From NCBI GenBank assembly GCA_027449605.1, contig DAIDLH010000008.1, positions 1 to 64,000 of the forward strand: a DNA stretch of 64,000 bases, given 5' to 3'. The notes beneath the pieces were generated by a model. It worked only from the letters and a program-made list of their open reading frames with translations, had not been told where the DNA came from and did no database searches. The position numbers and the translations under genes are program-made. This stretch comes from Candidatus Muproteobacteria bacterium (GTDB lineage: Bacteria; Pseudomonadota; Gammaproteobacteria; Acidiferrobacterales; Sulfurifustaceae). Positions 1-12,060 of this stretch are shown in pieces; positions within the stretch are counted from its first letter, which is position 1, and the number at the start of each line of letters is the position of its first letter.

Positions 1-116
1 CCTAGTATTGCGCCTACCTCATGCTCGGCGATTCTCTTTTCAAGATTATCTGTGTGGCCGGTGTAGTAACTGCCATCGGCGCATTTCAGGATATAAACCC
101 AGAAGGCCATGCCCAT
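1..116 (-). CDS. GIY-YIG nuclease family protein, C-terminus cut by the window edge
   Basis: Manual minus-strand translation MGMAFWVYILKCADGSYYTGHTDNLEKRIAEHEVGAIL..., which carries the GIY-YIG N-terminal signature (VYILKCADGSYYTGHT). Not in the ORF track because it is truncated. Confidence 0.85.
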   Translation of the reverse strand, partial: MGMAFWVYILKCADGSYYTGHTDNLEKRIAEHEVGAIL

Positions 117-130
117 CCTATTTGTTGTGT

Positions 131-165
131 GCCGTTCGCACTTCGACTGGCTCAGTGCGAACGGC
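131..165. repeat. REP-like hairpin gccgttcgcac-(13 nt)-gtgcgaacggc
   Basis: 11-bp perfect arms read directly. The core (TTCGACTGGCTCAGTGCGAACGG) resembles the TTCGACAGGCTCAG...GAACGG type of dispersed intergenic repeat. Confidence 0.6.
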
Positions 166-172
166 TTCTAAC

Positions 173-210
173 CAAACAAAAGCCCCTGCCCGGACTTCCG
201 GACAGGGGCT
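173..210 (-). terminator. Rho-independent terminator of cbbL-cbbS
   Basis: Hairpin agcccctgcccggacttccggacaggggct followed on the minus strand by TTTTGTTTG, just downstream of the cbbS stop. Confidence 0.8.
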
Positions 211-235
211 CGGACTTCCCCAAAACCGGAAGCGG

Positions 236-592
236 TTACTTCATCTTGCCGCGGTAAATCACCATCGCGGCGCCCTGCGACTGCTTGAAGTTGTCGTAGC
301 CGACCAGGCGCACGTGATTGTTCGGGTGCGCCTTGTGGCAGGCATCGGCCTCGGCCAGGATGCGCGTCACGTCGGTCTCGCCGAACATCGGCAGTTTCCA
401 CATGTACCAGTAATGGTCGAAGGCGTTCTCCGGCTCGGTGTGCTCGATGGCCGGGTTCCAACCGCGCTTGACGATGTATTCCACCTGCTTCTTGATCTCG
501 TCGGTGTTCATGGCCGGCAGGTACGAGAAGGTCTCGAACTTGCGGCTCGATACGTCGGTCAGGCTCGATTTGTAGTCTTGCATTTCGCTCAT
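236..592 (-). CDS. cbbS: Ribulose bisphosphate carboxylase small subunit
   Basis: 118 aa [28 protein letters not shown]...; RuBisCO small subunit motifs; immediately downstream of cbbL. Confidence 0.97.
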   Translation of the reverse strand: MSEMQDYKSSLTDVSSRKFETFSYLPAMNTDEIKKQVEYIVKRGWNPAIEHTEPENAFDHYWYMWKLPMFGETDVTRILAEADACHKAHPNNHVRLVGYDNFKQSQGAAMVIYRGKMK

Positions 593-618
593 GGTATGAA
601 TCCTCTATATGAGTTTCC

Positions 619-694
619 GCCGCAGAGACGCAAAGTTCGCAAAGAAAACTGGATTAACTTCCCTTTCCCTTTGCGTTCTTCGCGTCTTTGCGGC
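619..694. repeat. Inverted-repeat element copy 1 (cbbL-cbbS spacer)
   Basis: 26-nt arms gccgcagagacgcaaagttcgcaaag / ctttgcgttcttcgcgtctttgcggc, 22/26 complementary. Confidence 0.8.
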
Positions 695-703
695 AGGTGT
701 TAA

Positions 704-2134
704 TTACTTATGGACAACGTCGAGTTTGTCGACGGTGTCGAACTCGAACTTGATCTCTTTCCACGTTTCCATGGCGATCTTGAGTTCGGGCGAGGATTGC
801 GCGGCCTTGGTGAGGACGGCCTTGCCTTCCTTCTCGATAGGAATGCCCTGATTGCGCGCTTCCACGCAGGCTTCCAGCGCCACGCGGTTCGCGGCCGCGC
901 CCGCGGCGTTGCCCCACGGATGGCCGAGTGTGCCGCCGCCGAACTGCAGCACCGAGTCATCGCCAAAGATGGTCACGAGCGCCGGCATGTGCCAGACGTG
1001 GATGCCGCCGGAGGCCACGGCGAACGCGCCGGGCATGGAGCCCCAGTCCTGATCGAAGAAGATGCCGCGCTTGCGGTCTTCCTTCACGTACTTCTCACGC
1101 AGCAGGTCGATCCAGCCGAGGGTCGCCTCGCGGTCGCCTTCGAGCTTGCCAACCACCGTACCGGTGTGCAGATGATCGCCGCCCGACAGGCGCAGGATCT
1201 TGGTCAGCACGCGGAAGTGGATACCGTGGTGCGGATTTCGGTCGAGCACGGCGTGCATGGCGCGGTGGATGTGCAGCAGCATGCCGTTGTCGCGGCACCA
1301 GTTGGCCAGGCCGGTGTTGGCGCAGAAACCCCCGGTGATGTAGTCGTGCATGATGATCGGCGCGCCGATTTCCTTGGCGTACTCGGCGCGCTTGTACATC
1401 TCTTCCGGGGTCGGCGCGGTGACGTTGAGATAGTGACCCTTGCGCTCGCCGGTCTCCTTCTCGGCCTTGTGGATGGCTTCCATGACGAAGTCGAAACGCG
1501 CACGCCAGCGCATGAACGGCTGGCTGTTGACGTTCTCATCGTCCTTGGTGAAGTCGAGACCGCCGCGCAGGCACTCGTACACGGCGCGGCCGTAGTTCTT
1601 GGCCGACAGGCCGAGCTTCGGCTTGATGGTGCAGCCGAGCAGCGGACGGCCATACTTGTTCATGATGTCGCGCTCCATCTGGATGCCCTGGGGCGGACCG
1701 CCGCAGGTCATCACGTAGGCGATCGGAAAGCGCACGTCCTCGAGGCGCAGCGCGCGCACGGCCTTGAAGCCGAACACGTTGCCGACCAGCGAGGTAAACA
1801 CGTTGACGACCGAGCCTTCCTCGAACAGGTCAATCGGGTAGGCGATGAAGGCATAGAAGCAGGTGTCGTCGCCGGGCACGTCTTCGATCCGGTAGGCGCG
1901 GCCCTTGTAATAGTCGAGGTCGGTGAGGAGATCGGTCCACACCGTGGTCCAGGTGCCCGTGGACGATTCGGCGGCGACCGCGGCGGCGGCCTCTTCGCGC
2001 GGCACGCCGGCCTGCGGCGTGATCTTGAAGCACGCCAGGAGATCGGTCTCCTTCGGCGTGTAATTCGGCATCCAATAGGTTTCGCGGTACTCTTTGACGC
2101 CCGCTTTGTACGTCTTTACTTTGCCCTGGCTCAT
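704..2134 (-). CDS. cbbL: Ribulose bisphosphate carboxylase large subunit, form IA type
   Basis: 476 aa; [38 protein letters not shown] and other form I motifs. Confidence 0.98.
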   Translation of the reverse strand: MSQGKVKTYKAGVKEYRETYWMPNYTPKETDLLACFKITPQAGVPREEAAAAVAAESSTGTWTTVWTDLLTDLDYYKGRAYRIEDVPGDDTCFYAFIAYPIDLFEEGSVVNVFTSLVGNVFGFKAVRALRLEDVRFPIAYVMTCGGPPQGIQMERDIMNKYGRPLLGCTIKPKLGLSAKNYGRAVYECLRGGLDFTKDDENVNSQPFMRWRARFDFVMEAIHKAEKETGERKGHYLNVTAPTPEEMYKRAEYAKEIGAPIIMHDYITGGFCANTGLANWCRDNGMLLHIHRAMHAVLDRNPHHGIHFRVLTKILRLSGGDHLHTGTVVGKLEGDREATLGWIDLLREKYVKEDRKRGIFFDQDWGSMPGAFAVASGGIHVWHMPALVTIFGDDSVLQFGGGTLGHPWGNAAGAAANRVALEACVEARNQGIPIEKEGKAVLTKAAQSSPELKIAMETWKEIKFEFDTVDKLDVVHK

Positions 2135-2224
2135 GTGGCCTCCTCGTTAGAAAACGTGTGAATTCCGGTATTTCGCCTGCTTTCTCCGGGCGAACCCGTA
2201 TCCTGGGCGCTAACCCTACTCCCT

Positions 2225-2290
2225 GCTTACCATAAATAATACTCACAATATATAATTGTTATGATAATTTATTACTTATAGTAATAGCGG
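2225..2290. promoter_or_regulatory. AT-rich divergent cbbL/cbbR promoter region with dyads (candidate CbbR operator)
   Basis: Strongly AT-rich tract between divergent cbbL and cbbR; perfect dyad attac-ttata-gtaat at 2271-2285. Confidence 0.5.
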
Positions 2291-2300
2291 GGCCGATACT

Positions 2301-3221
2301 TTGCACCTCACGTTGCGCCAACTCAAGGTCTTTGAATCGGTCGCGCGCCACCTGAATTACACACGGGCGGCGGAAGAGCTTTTTCTGACCCAGCCGGCCG
2401 TATCCATGCAGGTCAAGCAACTTGAGGAAAGCCTGGGCGTGGCGCTGTTCGAACAACTGGGCAAGCGCATCCACCTCACCGAGGCCGGGCGCGAGGTGCT
2501 CGCCTACGCGCGCACCGTGACCCAGCAACTGGACGAGCTCGAATCGGTGCTGAACCGCATCAAGGGGCTGTCGGGCGGGAAACTGCGCATCTCGGTCGCC
2601 ACCACGGCCAACTACTTCATCCCCACCCTGCTCGGCACCTTCTCGCGCCGCTATCCGGAGATGACGGTCAGTCTCGACGTGACCAATCGCGAGGCGCTGC
2701 TGCGGCAGCTTTCGGAGAACACCGTGGACCTCGTCATCATGGGCCAGCCGCCGTCGAGTCTTGACGTGGAAGCCGATGCCTTCATGGAAAACCCGCTGGT
2801 CATCGTCGCGCCGCCGGGACATCCGCTGGCGCACCAGAAAAAAATCCCGCTGAAGCGCTTGCAGGAAGAGGTGTTTCTCGTGCGCGAGCCGGGTTCGGGC
2901 ACGCGCAGCGCCATGGAGCGCTTTTTCGCCGAGCGCGAAATCCACCTGAAAACCGGCATGGAAGTCGGCAGCAACGAGGCGATCAAGCAGTCGGTGCAGG
3001 CGGGGTTGGGGCTGGGACTGCTGTCGCGCGCCACCATCGAACAGGAGCTGGAACTGAAGCGGCTGGTGGTGCTCGACGTCGCCGAGTTTCCCATCATGCG
3101 CCACTGGTACGTGGTGCACCGGCGCGGCAAGCGCCTTTCGGCCGTGGCCGAGGTGTTCAAGGATTTCATGCTGAAGGAAGCGCGCGCGTTACTGCACAAA
3201 ACAACCCGAGGCAAGAAATAA
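2301..3221 (+). CDS. cbbR: LysR-type regulator CbbR
   Basis: 306 aa MHLTLRQLKVFESVARHLNYTRAAEELFLTQPAVSMQVKQLEESLGVALFEQ...; LysR HTH, divergent to cbbL. Confidence 0.95.
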   Translation: MHLTLRQLKVFESVARHLNYTRAAEELFLTQPAVSMQVKQLEESLGVALFEQLGKRIHLTEAGREVLAYARTVTQQLDELESVLNRIKGLSGGKLRISVATTANYFIPTLLGTFSRRYPEMTVSLDVTNREALLRQLSENTVDLVIMGQPPSSLDVEADAFMENPLVIVAPPGHPLAHQKKIPLKRLQEEVFLVREPGSGTRSAMERFFAEREIHLKTGMEVGSNEAIKQSVQAGLGLGLLSRATIEQELELKRLVVLDVAEFPIMRHWYVVHRRGKRLSAVAEVFKDFMLKEARALLHKTTRGKK

Positions 3222-3222
3222 A

Positions 3223-3618
3223 TCAGCTGGCGAACCGCCGCCAGTAGGTTTCGCGCCAATAATAGAGAACGGTGGTGTCCGCCAGCGGATAGGAATCGGC
3301 GTAATCGACGCCGCGCTCGGGTTCCTCGATGTTGTCGTGCGCCGGGTCGAGCGGACGCCAGCCGGCTTCGCGCGGTTCTTCCGCGAACGGCACGCGGCCT
3401 TCGCCGCGATGGCGTCGTTCGGCGGTTCCGAGCTCGGCGTAATTCTGCTGCCCCTGTTCGAGCGACACGTGGTTGGCGCTGCCCGGCAGGCGCGGAAAGC
3501 GCAATTGCGCAAGGTCGTCCTCCCACAGGCAGATCGGGCACTTCTCGTGATTGCCGGGCTGGCGCTGAAACACGAGGTAGCCGCAGCAGGGACAGGGATA
3601 TTTCTGGCGGTCCATCAT
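3223..3618 (-). CDS. CPCC family cysteine-rich protein
   Basis: KYPCPCCGYLVFQRQPGNHEKCPICLWEDD motif. Confidence 0.85.
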   Translation of the reverse strand: MMDRQKYPCPCCGYLVFQRQPGNHEKCPICLWEDDLAQLRFPRLPGSANHVSLEQGQQNYAELGTAERRHRGEGRVPFAEEPREAGWRPLDPAHDNIEEPERGVDYADSYPLADTTVLYYWRETYWRRFAS

Positions 3619-3673
3619 GCTTCAAGAATAGGCCTGTCTGTACCGCACCGCAAACTTAGCGGCGAAAAATAAA

Positions 3674-3695
3674 AAGGGGCGGTTACCCGCCCCTT
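3674..3695 (-). terminator. Rho-independent terminator of the tkt-gap-pgk-pyk-fba operon
   Basis: aaggggcggttacccgcccctt hairpin followed by a minus-strand TTTTTATTTTT tract. Confidence 0.75.
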
Positions 3696-3786
3696 CGGTT
3701 GTTCCGCATTCAGCGCTTACCCCTCATCCCCATCCCTTCTCCCGCAAGGGGAGAAGGGAGCGAGCCGAGGCGCGCTACGCGCGCAC

Positions 3787-4851
3787 TTAGTTCACCTTGG
3801 GATCGAGCTCGCCCTTGGTGTAACGCGTGGTCATGGCCTCGAGCGACAGCACCTTGATCTTGCTCGCCTGACCGGAGCAGCCGAAGGCCTCGTAGCGAAG
3901 CTTGCAGATTTCCTTCATGCCCTTGGTCGCGGCGTTGAGCCACTTGCGCGGATCGAATTCCTTCTTGTTCTCGGCGAGGAACTTGCGCACCGCGCCGGTC
4001 GACGCCATGCGCAGATCGGTGTCGATGTTCACCTTGCGCACGCCGTGCTTGATGCCCTGCTGGATTTCTTCCACCGGCACGCCGTAGGTCTGGCCCATGT
4101 CGCCGCCGTAGGTGTTGATCATCTTGAGCCAGTCCTGCGGCACCGAGCTGGAACCGTGCATGACGAGATGCGTGTTGGGTATGCGCTTGTGGATCTGCTT
4201 GATGCGCTCGATCGCGAGGATCTCGCCCGTGGGCGGACGCGTGAACTTGTACGCGCCGTGCGAGGTGCCGATGGCGATCGCGAGCGCGTCGACCTTGGTT
4301 TTCTTCACGAAGTCCGCGGCCTGGTCGGGGTCGGTGAGCAGTTGCGAATGATCGAGCTTGCCTTCGGCGCCGGAGCCGTCTTCCTCGCCGGCCATGCCGG
4401 TTTCGAGCGAGCCGAGACAGCCGAGCTCGCCTTCGACGGACACGCCGCAGGCATGGGCCATGTCGACCACGCGCTTGGTGACGTCGACATTGTATTCATA
4501 AGTCGCCGGCGTTTTCATGTCTTCCTTGAGCGAGCCGTCCATCATCACCGACGAGAAGCCGAGCTGGATCGAGCGCTGGCACACCGCCGGCGAGGCGCCG
4601 TGGTCCTGGTGCATCACGACGGGAATATGCGGCCACTCTTCGATGGCGGCGAGAATCAGGTGGCGCAGGAACGGGGCGCCCGCGTACTTGCGCGCGCCGG
4701 CCGAGGCCTGCACGATCACCGGGCTGTCGGTCTCGTGCGCGGCTTCCATGATGGCGCGCATCTGTTCCAGATTGTTGACGTTGAACGCCGGTACGCCGTA
4801 GGTATGTTCGGCGGCGTGATCCAGAAGCTGGCGAAGAGTGACTAGGGCCAT
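3787..4851 (-). CDS. fba: Class II fructose-bisphosphate aldolase, Calvin-cycle subtype
   Basis: 354 aa [31 protein letters not shown]...; HQDHG and GTSHGAYKF motifs. Confidence 0.96.
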   Translation of the reverse strand: MALVTLRQLLDHAAEHTYGVPAFNVNNLEQMRAIMEAAHETDSPVIVQASAGARKYAGAPFLRHLILAAIEEWPHIPVVMHQDHGASPAVCQRSIQLGFSSVMMDGSLKEDMKTPATYEYNVDVTKRVVDMAHACGVSVEGELGCLGSLETGMAGEEDGSGAEGKLDHSQLLTDPDQAADFVKKTKVDALAIAIGTSHGAYKFTRPPTGEILAIERIKQIHKRIPNTHLVMHGSSSVPQDWLKMINTYGGDMGQTYGVPVEEIQQGIKHGVRKVNIDTDLRMASTGAVRKFLAENKKEFDPRKWLNAATKGMKEICKLRYEAFGCSGQASKIKVLSLEAMTTRYTKGELDPKVN

Positions 4852-4885
4852 AAATCCTCCTAAAACGGTTAGCGGTAAATTTAAA

Positions 4886-6325
4886 TCAGAATTCGGGCAG
4901 ATTTCCCACCATCGCCACTTTCATGGCGTTGGTGCCTCCCATCACGCCGGTCAGATCGCCCTTGGTGATGATGACCAGATCGCCGTCACGCACGGTGCCC
5001 CGGCGGCGCAGTTCATCGATCGCCTCCTTGTTGACCGTTGCATGATCCGACGTTGTGACTTCGAACGCGACGGGATAAACGCCGCGGTAAAGACTGACCT
5101 TTCTACGCGTGTCCACCTGGCTCGTCAAGGCGTAGATCGGCACCGCCGAGCTGATGCGCGACATCCACAGCACGGTGGAGCCGGATTCCGTCAGGGCGGC
5201 GATGGCCTTCACCGCCAGATGATTCGCGGTGTACATCGCGGCCATGGCGATGGCCTCGTCGACGCGCTTGAACATGGCGCGCATGCGGTGCGCGGACATG
5301 GTGACGTCGGGCTCCTGCTCGGCCACGCGGCACACCCGGTCCATGGCCATCACCGCCGCCACCGGATGCTTGCCGGCGGCGGTCTCGGCCGACAGCATCA
5401 CCGCGTCGGTGCCGTCGATCACGGCGTTGGCCACGTCGGAAACCTCGGCGCGCGTGGGAATGGCGTTCTCGATCATCGACTCCATCATCTGCGTCGCGGT
5501 GATCGACACCTTGTTGCGTTCGCGCGCCATCTTGATCAGCCGTTTCTGGATCGGCGGCACGGCGGCATCGCCGATTTCGACGCCGAGATCGCCGCGCGCG
5601 ATCATGATCGCGTCCGCGGCGTCGATGATCGCCTCGATGTTCTGCACCGCCTCGGCGCGCTCGATCTTGGCGATGATGCCGCCGTGGCCGCCGGCGGCGC
5701 GCAACAGTTGGCGCGCCTCGTTCACGTCGTCGGCGCTGCGCGGGAAGGAAATGGCGACGTAATCGGCGCGGATTTTGGCGGCGGTGCGGATATCCTCGCG
5801 GTCCTTGTCGGTCAGCGCCTTGGCGGTGAGCCCGCCGCCCTGGCGATTGATGCCCTTGTTGTTCGAGAGATCGCCGCCGACCACGACGCGGCAGATCACC
5901 GCGCTGCCGTCGACCTTGTCCACCCACAACACGATGCGTCCGTCGTCGAGCAGCAGCGTCGCGCCGCGGTCCACGTCCTGCGGCAGGGACTTGTACGTGA
6001 CGCCCACGCGTTCCTGGGTGCCGGCTTCCAGCGGATGATCCACGTCCAGAACGAACATCTCGCCTTCCTGCAAGGTGATCGGACCGGCCTTGAACTTGCC
6101 GATCCGGATCTTCGGTCCCTGCAGATCCACCACGAGGCCGATCTCGCGGCCGAGCGCCTTGGCGCGCTCACGCACGGTCTCGGCGCGCTGTATGTGCACT
6201 TCGTGCCGGTCGTGCGAAAAGTTGAGGCGCACCACGTCCAGACCGGCCTCGATGAGCTTATCGATGACTTTCGGATCTTCCGTGGCCGGACCGAAGGTGG
6301 CGACGATTTTGGTTCTACGCAGCAA
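4886..6325 (-). CDS. pyk: Pyruvate kinase
   Basis: 479 aa [18 protein letters not shown]...; [12 protein letters not shown] and [27 protein letters not shown] motifs. Confidence 0.97.
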   Translation of the reverse strand: MLRRTKIVATFGPATEDPKVIDKLIEAGLDVVRLNFSHDRHEVHIQRAETVRERAKALGREIGLVVDLQGPKIRIGKFKAGPITLQEGEMFVLDVDHPLEAGTQERVGVTYKSLPQDVDRGATLLLDDGRIVLWVDKVDGSAVICRVVVGGDLSNNKGINRQGGGLTAKALTDKDREDIRTAAKIRADYVAISFPRSADDVNEARQLLRAAGGHGGIIAKIERAEAVQNIEAIIDAADAIMIARGDLGVEIGDAAVPPIQKRLIKMARERNKVSITATQMMESMIENAIPTRAEVSDVANAVIDGTDAVMLSAETAAGKHPVAAVMAMDRVCRVAEQEPDVTMSAHRMRAMFKRVDEAIAMAAMYTANHLAVKAIAALTESGSTVLWMSRISSAVPIYALTSQVDTRRKVSLYRGVYPVAFEVTTSDHATVNKEAIDELRRRGTVRDGDLVIITKGDLTGVMGGTNAMKVAMVGNLPEF

Positions 6326-6348
6326 ATGAATTCCCCAAGAAACACTTC

Positions 6349-6425
6349 ACCGCAAAGACGCGAAGAGCGCAAAGAATTTCAAATATTATTCCCATTTATC
6401 TTTGCGTCCTTTGCGCCTTTGCGGT
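6349..6425. repeat. Inverted-repeat element copy 2 (pyk-pgk spacer)
   Basis: Arms accgcaaagacgcgaagagcgcaaag / ctttgcgtcctttgcgcctttgcggt. Confidence 0.8.
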
Positions 6426-6431
6426 GATGAT

Positions 6432-7613
6432 TTACTTCTTCGCCCGCTCTTCGAGCATGGCCACTGCCGGCAGTTTCTTGCCCTCGAGGAACTCGAGGAA
6501 CGCGCCGCCGGCCGTGGAGATGTACGACACCTTGTCGTAGATGTTGTACTTCTGGATCGCGGCGATGGTGTCACCGCCACCGGCCAGCGTGAACGCCTTG
6601 GTATTGGCGATCGCCTCGGCGATCTTTTTGGTGCCGGCGCCGAACTGGTCGAACTCGAACACGCCGACCGGGCCGTTCCACACCACGGTGCCGGCCTTCA
6701 TGATGATGTCGGCCAGCTCCTGGGCGCTCTTCGGGCCGATGTCGAAAATCATGTCGTCGTCGGCGACGCTGCCCGCGTCCTTGAGCACAGCCTTCTCGTT
6801 GGCGTCGAACTTCTTGCCGACCACCACGTCGACGGCGATCGGAATCGTCGCGCCGCGCTTGCTCATTTTCTCCATGAGCGTCTTGGCGGTCGGGATGAGA
6901 TCCGCCTCGGCCAGCGACTTGCCGATTTTCTTCCCGGACGCGGCGAGAAAAGTGTTGGCGATGCCGCCGCCGACCACCAGCTGGTCGACCTTCTCGGACA
7001 GCGATTCGAGCACGGTGAGCTTCGTGGAAACTTTCGAGCCGCCGACGATGGCGACCATCGGCCGCTTCGGATTGAGCAGCGCCTTGGTCAACGCGTCCAG
7101 TTCCTCGGTCAGCAGGATACCGGCGCAGGCGATCGGCGCGAACTTGGCGACGCCGTGGGTCGAACCCTCGGCGCGGTGCGCGGTGCCGAACGCGTCCATC
7201 ACGAACACGTCGCACAGCTTGGCGTATTTCTGCGCGGTCTCGTCGACGTTCTTCTTCTCGCCCTTGTTGAAACGCACGTTCTCGAGCAGCACCAGCTCGC
7301 CCGCGGCCACGTCGAAGCCGCCGTTGATCCAGTCCTTCACCAGCCGCACCGGCTTGCCGAGCTTATGGGACAGGTCGTTAGCCACCGGCTTGAGCGAGTT
7401 CTCCTCGCTGTACTCGCCTTCGGTCGGACGGCCGAGGTGCGACATCACCATCACCTTGGCGCCGGCCTTGATGCAGTGATTAAAGGTGGGCAGCGAGGCG
7501 CTGATGCGCGCGTCGGACGTGACCTTGCCGTCCTTCACCGGCACGTTGAGATCGGCGCGGATCAGCACGCGCTTGCCCTGGAGGTCGAGATCGGTCAGCT
7601 TGATGACGGACAT
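6432..7613 (-). CDS. pgk: Phosphoglycerate kinase
   Basis: 393 aa [31 protein letters not shown]... Confidence 0.98.
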   Translation of the reverse strand: MSVIKLTDLDLQGKRVLIRADLNVPVKDGKVTSDARISASLPTFNHCIKAGAKVMVMSHLGRPTEGEYSEENSLKPVANDLSHKLGKPVRLVKDWINGGFDVAAGELVLLENVRFNKGEKKNVDETAQKYAKLCDVFVMDAFGTAHRAEGSTHGVAKFAPIACAGILLTEELDALTKALLNPKRPMVAIVGGSKVSTKLTVLESLSEKVDQLVVGGGIANTFLAASGKKIGKSLAEADLIPTAKTLMEKMSKRGATIPIAVDVVVGKKFDANEKAVLKDAGSVADDDMIFDIGPKSAQELADIIMKAGTVVWNGPVGVFEFDQFGAGTKKIAEAIANTKAFTLAGGGDTIAAIQKYNIYDKVSYISTAGGAFLEFLEGKKLPAVAMLEERAKK

Positions 7614-7639
7614 GGTTATAAGAACCTATATGAGTTTCT

Positions 7640-7717
7640 GCCGCAAAGGCGCGAAGGACGCAAAGAAAAGCAAAAGATTTTGATCAAAAACCTTTGCGCT
7701 CTTTGCGTCTTTGCGGC
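7640..7717. repeat. Inverted-repeat element copy 3 (pgk-gap spacer)
   Basis: Arms gccgcaaaggcgcgaaggacgcaaag / ctttgcgctctttgcgtctttgcggc. Confidence 0.8.
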
Positions 7718-7735
7718 AAGAGATATTACAAATAA

Positions 7736-8752
<1,017 letters not shown>

Positions 8753-8768
8753 TTATTTATGAATCTTT

Positions 8769-8844
8769 GCCGCAGAGACGCAAAGGGCGCAGAGGTTTTG
8801 AAATTGAAAACCGCTTTTCTCTGCGTTCTCCGCGTCTCTGCGGC
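8769..8844. repeat. Inverted-repeat element copy 4 (gap-tkt spacer)
   Basis: Arms gccgcagagacgcaaagggcgcagag / ctctgcgttctccgcgtctctgcggc. Confidence 0.8.
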
Positions 8845-8852
8845 GAAAACTA

Positions 8853-10892
8853 TTACAATATTTCTTCGACAACTTTGGCGACGTTCTCGCCGGTGAAGCC
8901 GAAGTGCTTGAACAGCGCACCGGCCGGGGCGGATTCGCCGAAACGGTTGAGGCCCACGACCTTGCCGTCAAGGCCGACGTACTTGTACCAGCCGTCGGTG
9001 ACGCCGGCTTCGACCGCCACGCGCTTCACGCCCTTGGGCAGCACACTGTCGCGCCAGGCCGCGTCCTGGGCGTCGAAGGTATCCGTGGACGGCATCGACA
9101 CGACGCGCACCTTCTTGCCCTTGGCGGCGAGCAGCTTCTGCGCCTCGACCGCGAGCCCCACTTCGGAGCCGGTGGCGATGATCACCGCCTGCGGCTGGCC
9201 GCTCTCGGCCTCGGACAACACGTAACCGCCGCGCGCGATCGCCTTGAGCTGCGCGGCGTCGCGTTTCTGGTGCGGCAGATTCTGGCGCGAGAAGATCAGG
9301 CTCGACGGACCGGCCTTGCGTTCGATGGCGAACTTCCAGGCCACGGCCGATTCGACCGCGTCGCACGGGCGCCATACCGACATGTTCGGAATCAGGCGCA
9401 GCGTCGCGGTCTGTTCGACCGGCTGATGGGTCGGGCCGTCCTCGCCGAGACCGATGGAGTCGTGGGTGTAGACGAAGATCGAGCGGATCTTCATCAGCGC
9501 CGCCATGCGCAGCGCGTTGCGCGCGTACTCGGAGAACATCAGGAAGGTGGCGCCGTAAGGGATGAAGCCGCCGTGCAGGGCGATACCGTTCATGATCGCC
9601 GACATGCCGAACTCGCGCACACCATAATAGATGTAGTTGCCGTCGGAGACGGTGTTGCTCACGCCCTTCGAGCCTTTCCAGATCGTCAGGTTCGAGCCGG
9701 CCAGGTCGGCCGAGCCGCCCAGGAACTCCGGCAATACCGGCCCGTAGCCGTTCAGCGTGTTCTGCGAGGCCTTGCGCGAAGCGATGGTCTCGGCCTTGGC
9801 GTCCACGGCCTTGATGAACTCCTCGGACTTGGCGCTCCAGTCCTTCGGCAGCTCGCCCTTCATGCGCCGCTCGAATTCGGCGGCCAGGTCCGGAAACTCC
9901 TTGCGGTAGGCGGCGAACTTGTCGTTCCATGCCTTCTCGGCGGCGGCGCCCTTGGCCTTGGCGTCCCAGCCGGCGTAGATGTCCGGCGGAATCACGAACG
10001 GCGCATGGCGCCAGCCCAGGTTCTCGCGGGTCGCGGCGACCTCGGCCTCGCCCAGCGCGGCGCCGTGGCAATCGTGCGAGCCGCACAGGTTCGGCGCACC
10101 GTAACCGATCACGGTCTTGCAGCAGATCATCGACGGCTTGTCGTTGACCGAGCGTGCCTCGAGGATCGCCCGTCTGACGGCTTCGGGGTCATGGCCGTCG
10201 ACGTCGCGCACCACGTGCCAGCCGTAGGCTTCGAAACGCTTCGGCGTGTTGTCGGTGAACCAGCCCTCGACGTGACCGTCGATCGAGATGCCGTTGTCGT
10301 CGTAGAACGCGATCAGCTTGCCCAGGCCGAGCGTGCCGGCCAGCGAACAGGCCTCGTGCGAGATGCCTTCCATCAGGCAGCCGTCGCCGAGGAATACATA
10401 AGTATAGTGATCGACGATGTGATGCCCGTCGCGGTTGAACTGGCCGGCCAGCGTCTTCTCGGCGATCGCCATGCCCACGGCGTTGGTGATGCCCTGGCCG
10501 AGTGGACCGGTGGTGGTCTCGACGCCCGGCGCATAGCCGTACTCGGGATGGCCCGGGGTCTTGGAATGCAGCTGGCGGAATTGCTTCAACTCGTCCATCG
10601 GCAGATCGTAGCCGGTGAGATGCAGCAGCGAATAAATCAACATCGAGCCGTGTCCGTTCGAGAGCACGAAGCGGTCGCGGTCGACCCACTTCGGGTTGGC
10701 CGGGTTGTGCCGGAGGAAGTCGTTCCACAGCACCTCGGCGATGTCGGCCATGCCCATGGGCGCCCCGGGATGCCCGGAGTTCGCCTTCTGTACCGCGTCC
10801 ATCGCGAGCGCGCGGATGGCGTTCGCCAGCTCGCGCCGTTGGGTTAATGCTTTGCCTTCACCCGCCTTGTGGGCGTGAATTTTTGCTGTCAT
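8853..10892 (-). CDS. tkt: Transketolase
   Basis: 679 aa; [19 protein letters not shown] and [13 protein letters not shown] motifs. Confidence 0.98.
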   Translation of the reverse strand: MTAKIHAHKAGEGKALTQRRELANAIRALAMDAVQKANSGHPGAPMGMADIAEVLWNDFLRHNPANPKWVDRDRFVLSNGHGSMLIYSLLHLTGYDLPMDELKQFRQLHSKTPGHPEYGYAPGVETTTGPLGQGITNAVGMAIAEKTLAGQFNRDGHHIVDHYTYVFLGDGCLMEGISHEACSLAGTLGLGKLIAFYDDNGISIDGHVEGWFTDNTPKRFEAYGWHVVRDVDGHDPEAVRRAILEARSVNDKPSMICCKTVIGYGAPNLCGSHDCHGAALGEAEVAATRENLGWRHAPFVIPPDIYAGWDAKAKGAAAEKAWNDKFAAYRKEFPDLAAEFERRMKGELPKDWSAKSEEFIKAVDAKAETIASRKASQNTLNGYGPVLPEFLGGSADLAGSNLTIWKGSKGVSNTVSDGNYIYYGVREFGMSAIMNGIALHGGFIPYGATFLMFSEYARNALRMAALMKIRSIFVYTHDSIGLGEDGPTHQPVEQTATLRLIPNMSVWRPCDAVESAVAWKFAIERKAGPSSLIFSRQNLPHQKRDAAQLKAIARGGYVLSEAESGQPQAVIIATGSEVGLAVEAQKLLAAKGKKVRVVSMPSTDTFDAQDAAWRDSVLPKGVKRVAVEAGVTDGWYKYVGLDGKVVGLNRFGESAPAGALFKHFGFTGENVAKVVEEIL

Positions 10893-11250
10893 GGATTAAT
10901 CCTCAATGCTTGAAAACCGGCGGAACCTGAAACCGGCGACACCTTACCGCTCCGCGACCCTCGCGCATGGCCGATCAACAACAAAAACCCCTTGGTGGAG
11001 TTTGGATGGATCAGTCGCCAAAGGGAGCGGAAACCGGTGACGCCAGATGATTCTTGTCTTCTGGGATTGCCGTTTCCCTTCTTTACGGCTCGGCAACCTG
11101 GGCCTGGTAAAGGCTCCTCGAACCGCGCGCATTTTCGCTCACGCCCGGACTTAGGGCAAGCCAAACGTCCCGCGGCAATCTGTTATCCGCCCATAAACAG
11201 GACTTTGTGCGACAAACGGAGGTTTGATATTCCGGGAAAATCTCGCGGGA

Positions 11251-12060
11251 TCAGCTCCGGCCCGAGGGACGGTGGCGGTCGATCCAGGCTTTCCATTCCG
11301 CGAACAACGACGAATTCACCGCCGCCACGACGGAACGCGGCGCGAGCCCGTAACTGAACACCGCTTCGTCGTCGAGCGTGCGCGCGTGCCCGCCGGCCTG
11401 CGCCAGGATCAGGCTGCCGCCGGCGTAGTCCCACAGCTTCTGCCCGCCGTGCAGATAAAGCTGAAAGCGCCCGTCCGCGAGCCAGCACCACTCGAGGCTG
11501 CTGGCGCCGAAATTGCGCTGCGAACCGTACGGCGGCTGGGCGCCGAGCCGGGCGGCGAGCAGCGGCGCCAGACGCTTGAAATCCACCGAGGCGATGCAAC
11601 GGCGCAAGGGCGGCGATGCCTCGCGCGCCGCGAGCACGACGTCGTTGAGCCACGCGCCTTCGCCGCGTCGCGCCGTGAAGCATTCGTCACGCACCGGGTC
11701 GTAGACCAGTCCGAGCTCCTGGCGCCCGTCGACGAGCAGCGCCAGCGACACGGCGAAATACGGAATGCCGGTGGCGAAATTGCTGGTGCCGTCGAGCGGG
11801 TCCACGCACCACAAGCGCCTGCCCGTGCCGCCGGTGAGCTGCTCATGCTCGTGCCCGGCCATTTCCTCGCCCAGGAATTCGTATTCCGGCCAACGCCGCG
11901 CGAGATCCGACTTCAGTCGCTGCTGCATCGCCACGTCAGCCTCGGTCACGACGCTGCCGTCGTGCTTGACGTGACGGATGACGTCGGCGAATCGCGGCAA
12001 CAGCTCCTCGCGCGCCGCCGTCAACACGATCTGGCGCACGGCTTCGAGCGGGGGCAGCAT
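11251..12060 (-). CDS. Inositol monophosphatase family protein
   Basis: 269 aa; GEEMAG, DPLDGTSNF and WDYAGGSLILAQAGG motifs. Confidence 0.93.
   Translation of the reverse strand: MLPPLEAVRQIVLTAAREELLPRFADVIRHVKHDGSVVTEADVAMQQRLKSDLARRWPEYEFLGEEMAGHEHEQLTGGTGRRLWCVDPLDGTSNFATGIPYFAVSLALLVDGRQELGLVYDPVRDECFTARRGEGAWLNDVVLAAREASPPLRRCIASVDFKRLAPLLAARLGAQPPYGSQRNFGASSLEWCWLADGRFQLYLHGGQKLWDYAGGSLILAQAGGHARTLDDEAVFSYGLAPRSVVAAVNSSLFAEWKAWIDRHRPSGRS

Noticed and set aside
8-703. 231-aa plus-strand ORF
   Set aside because: Antisense to cbbS and the GIY-YIG gene, and runs through two repeat elements.
710-2161. 483-aa plus-strand ORF over cbbL
   Set aside because: Antisense of a confidently identified RuBisCO gene; composition is artefactual.
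4838-6427. 529-aa plus-strand ORF
   Set aside because: Antisense to pyk, and its C-terminus is translated from inverted-repeat copy 2.
8904-10847. 647-aa plus-strand ORF
   Set aside because: Antisense to tkt; no recognisable domain.
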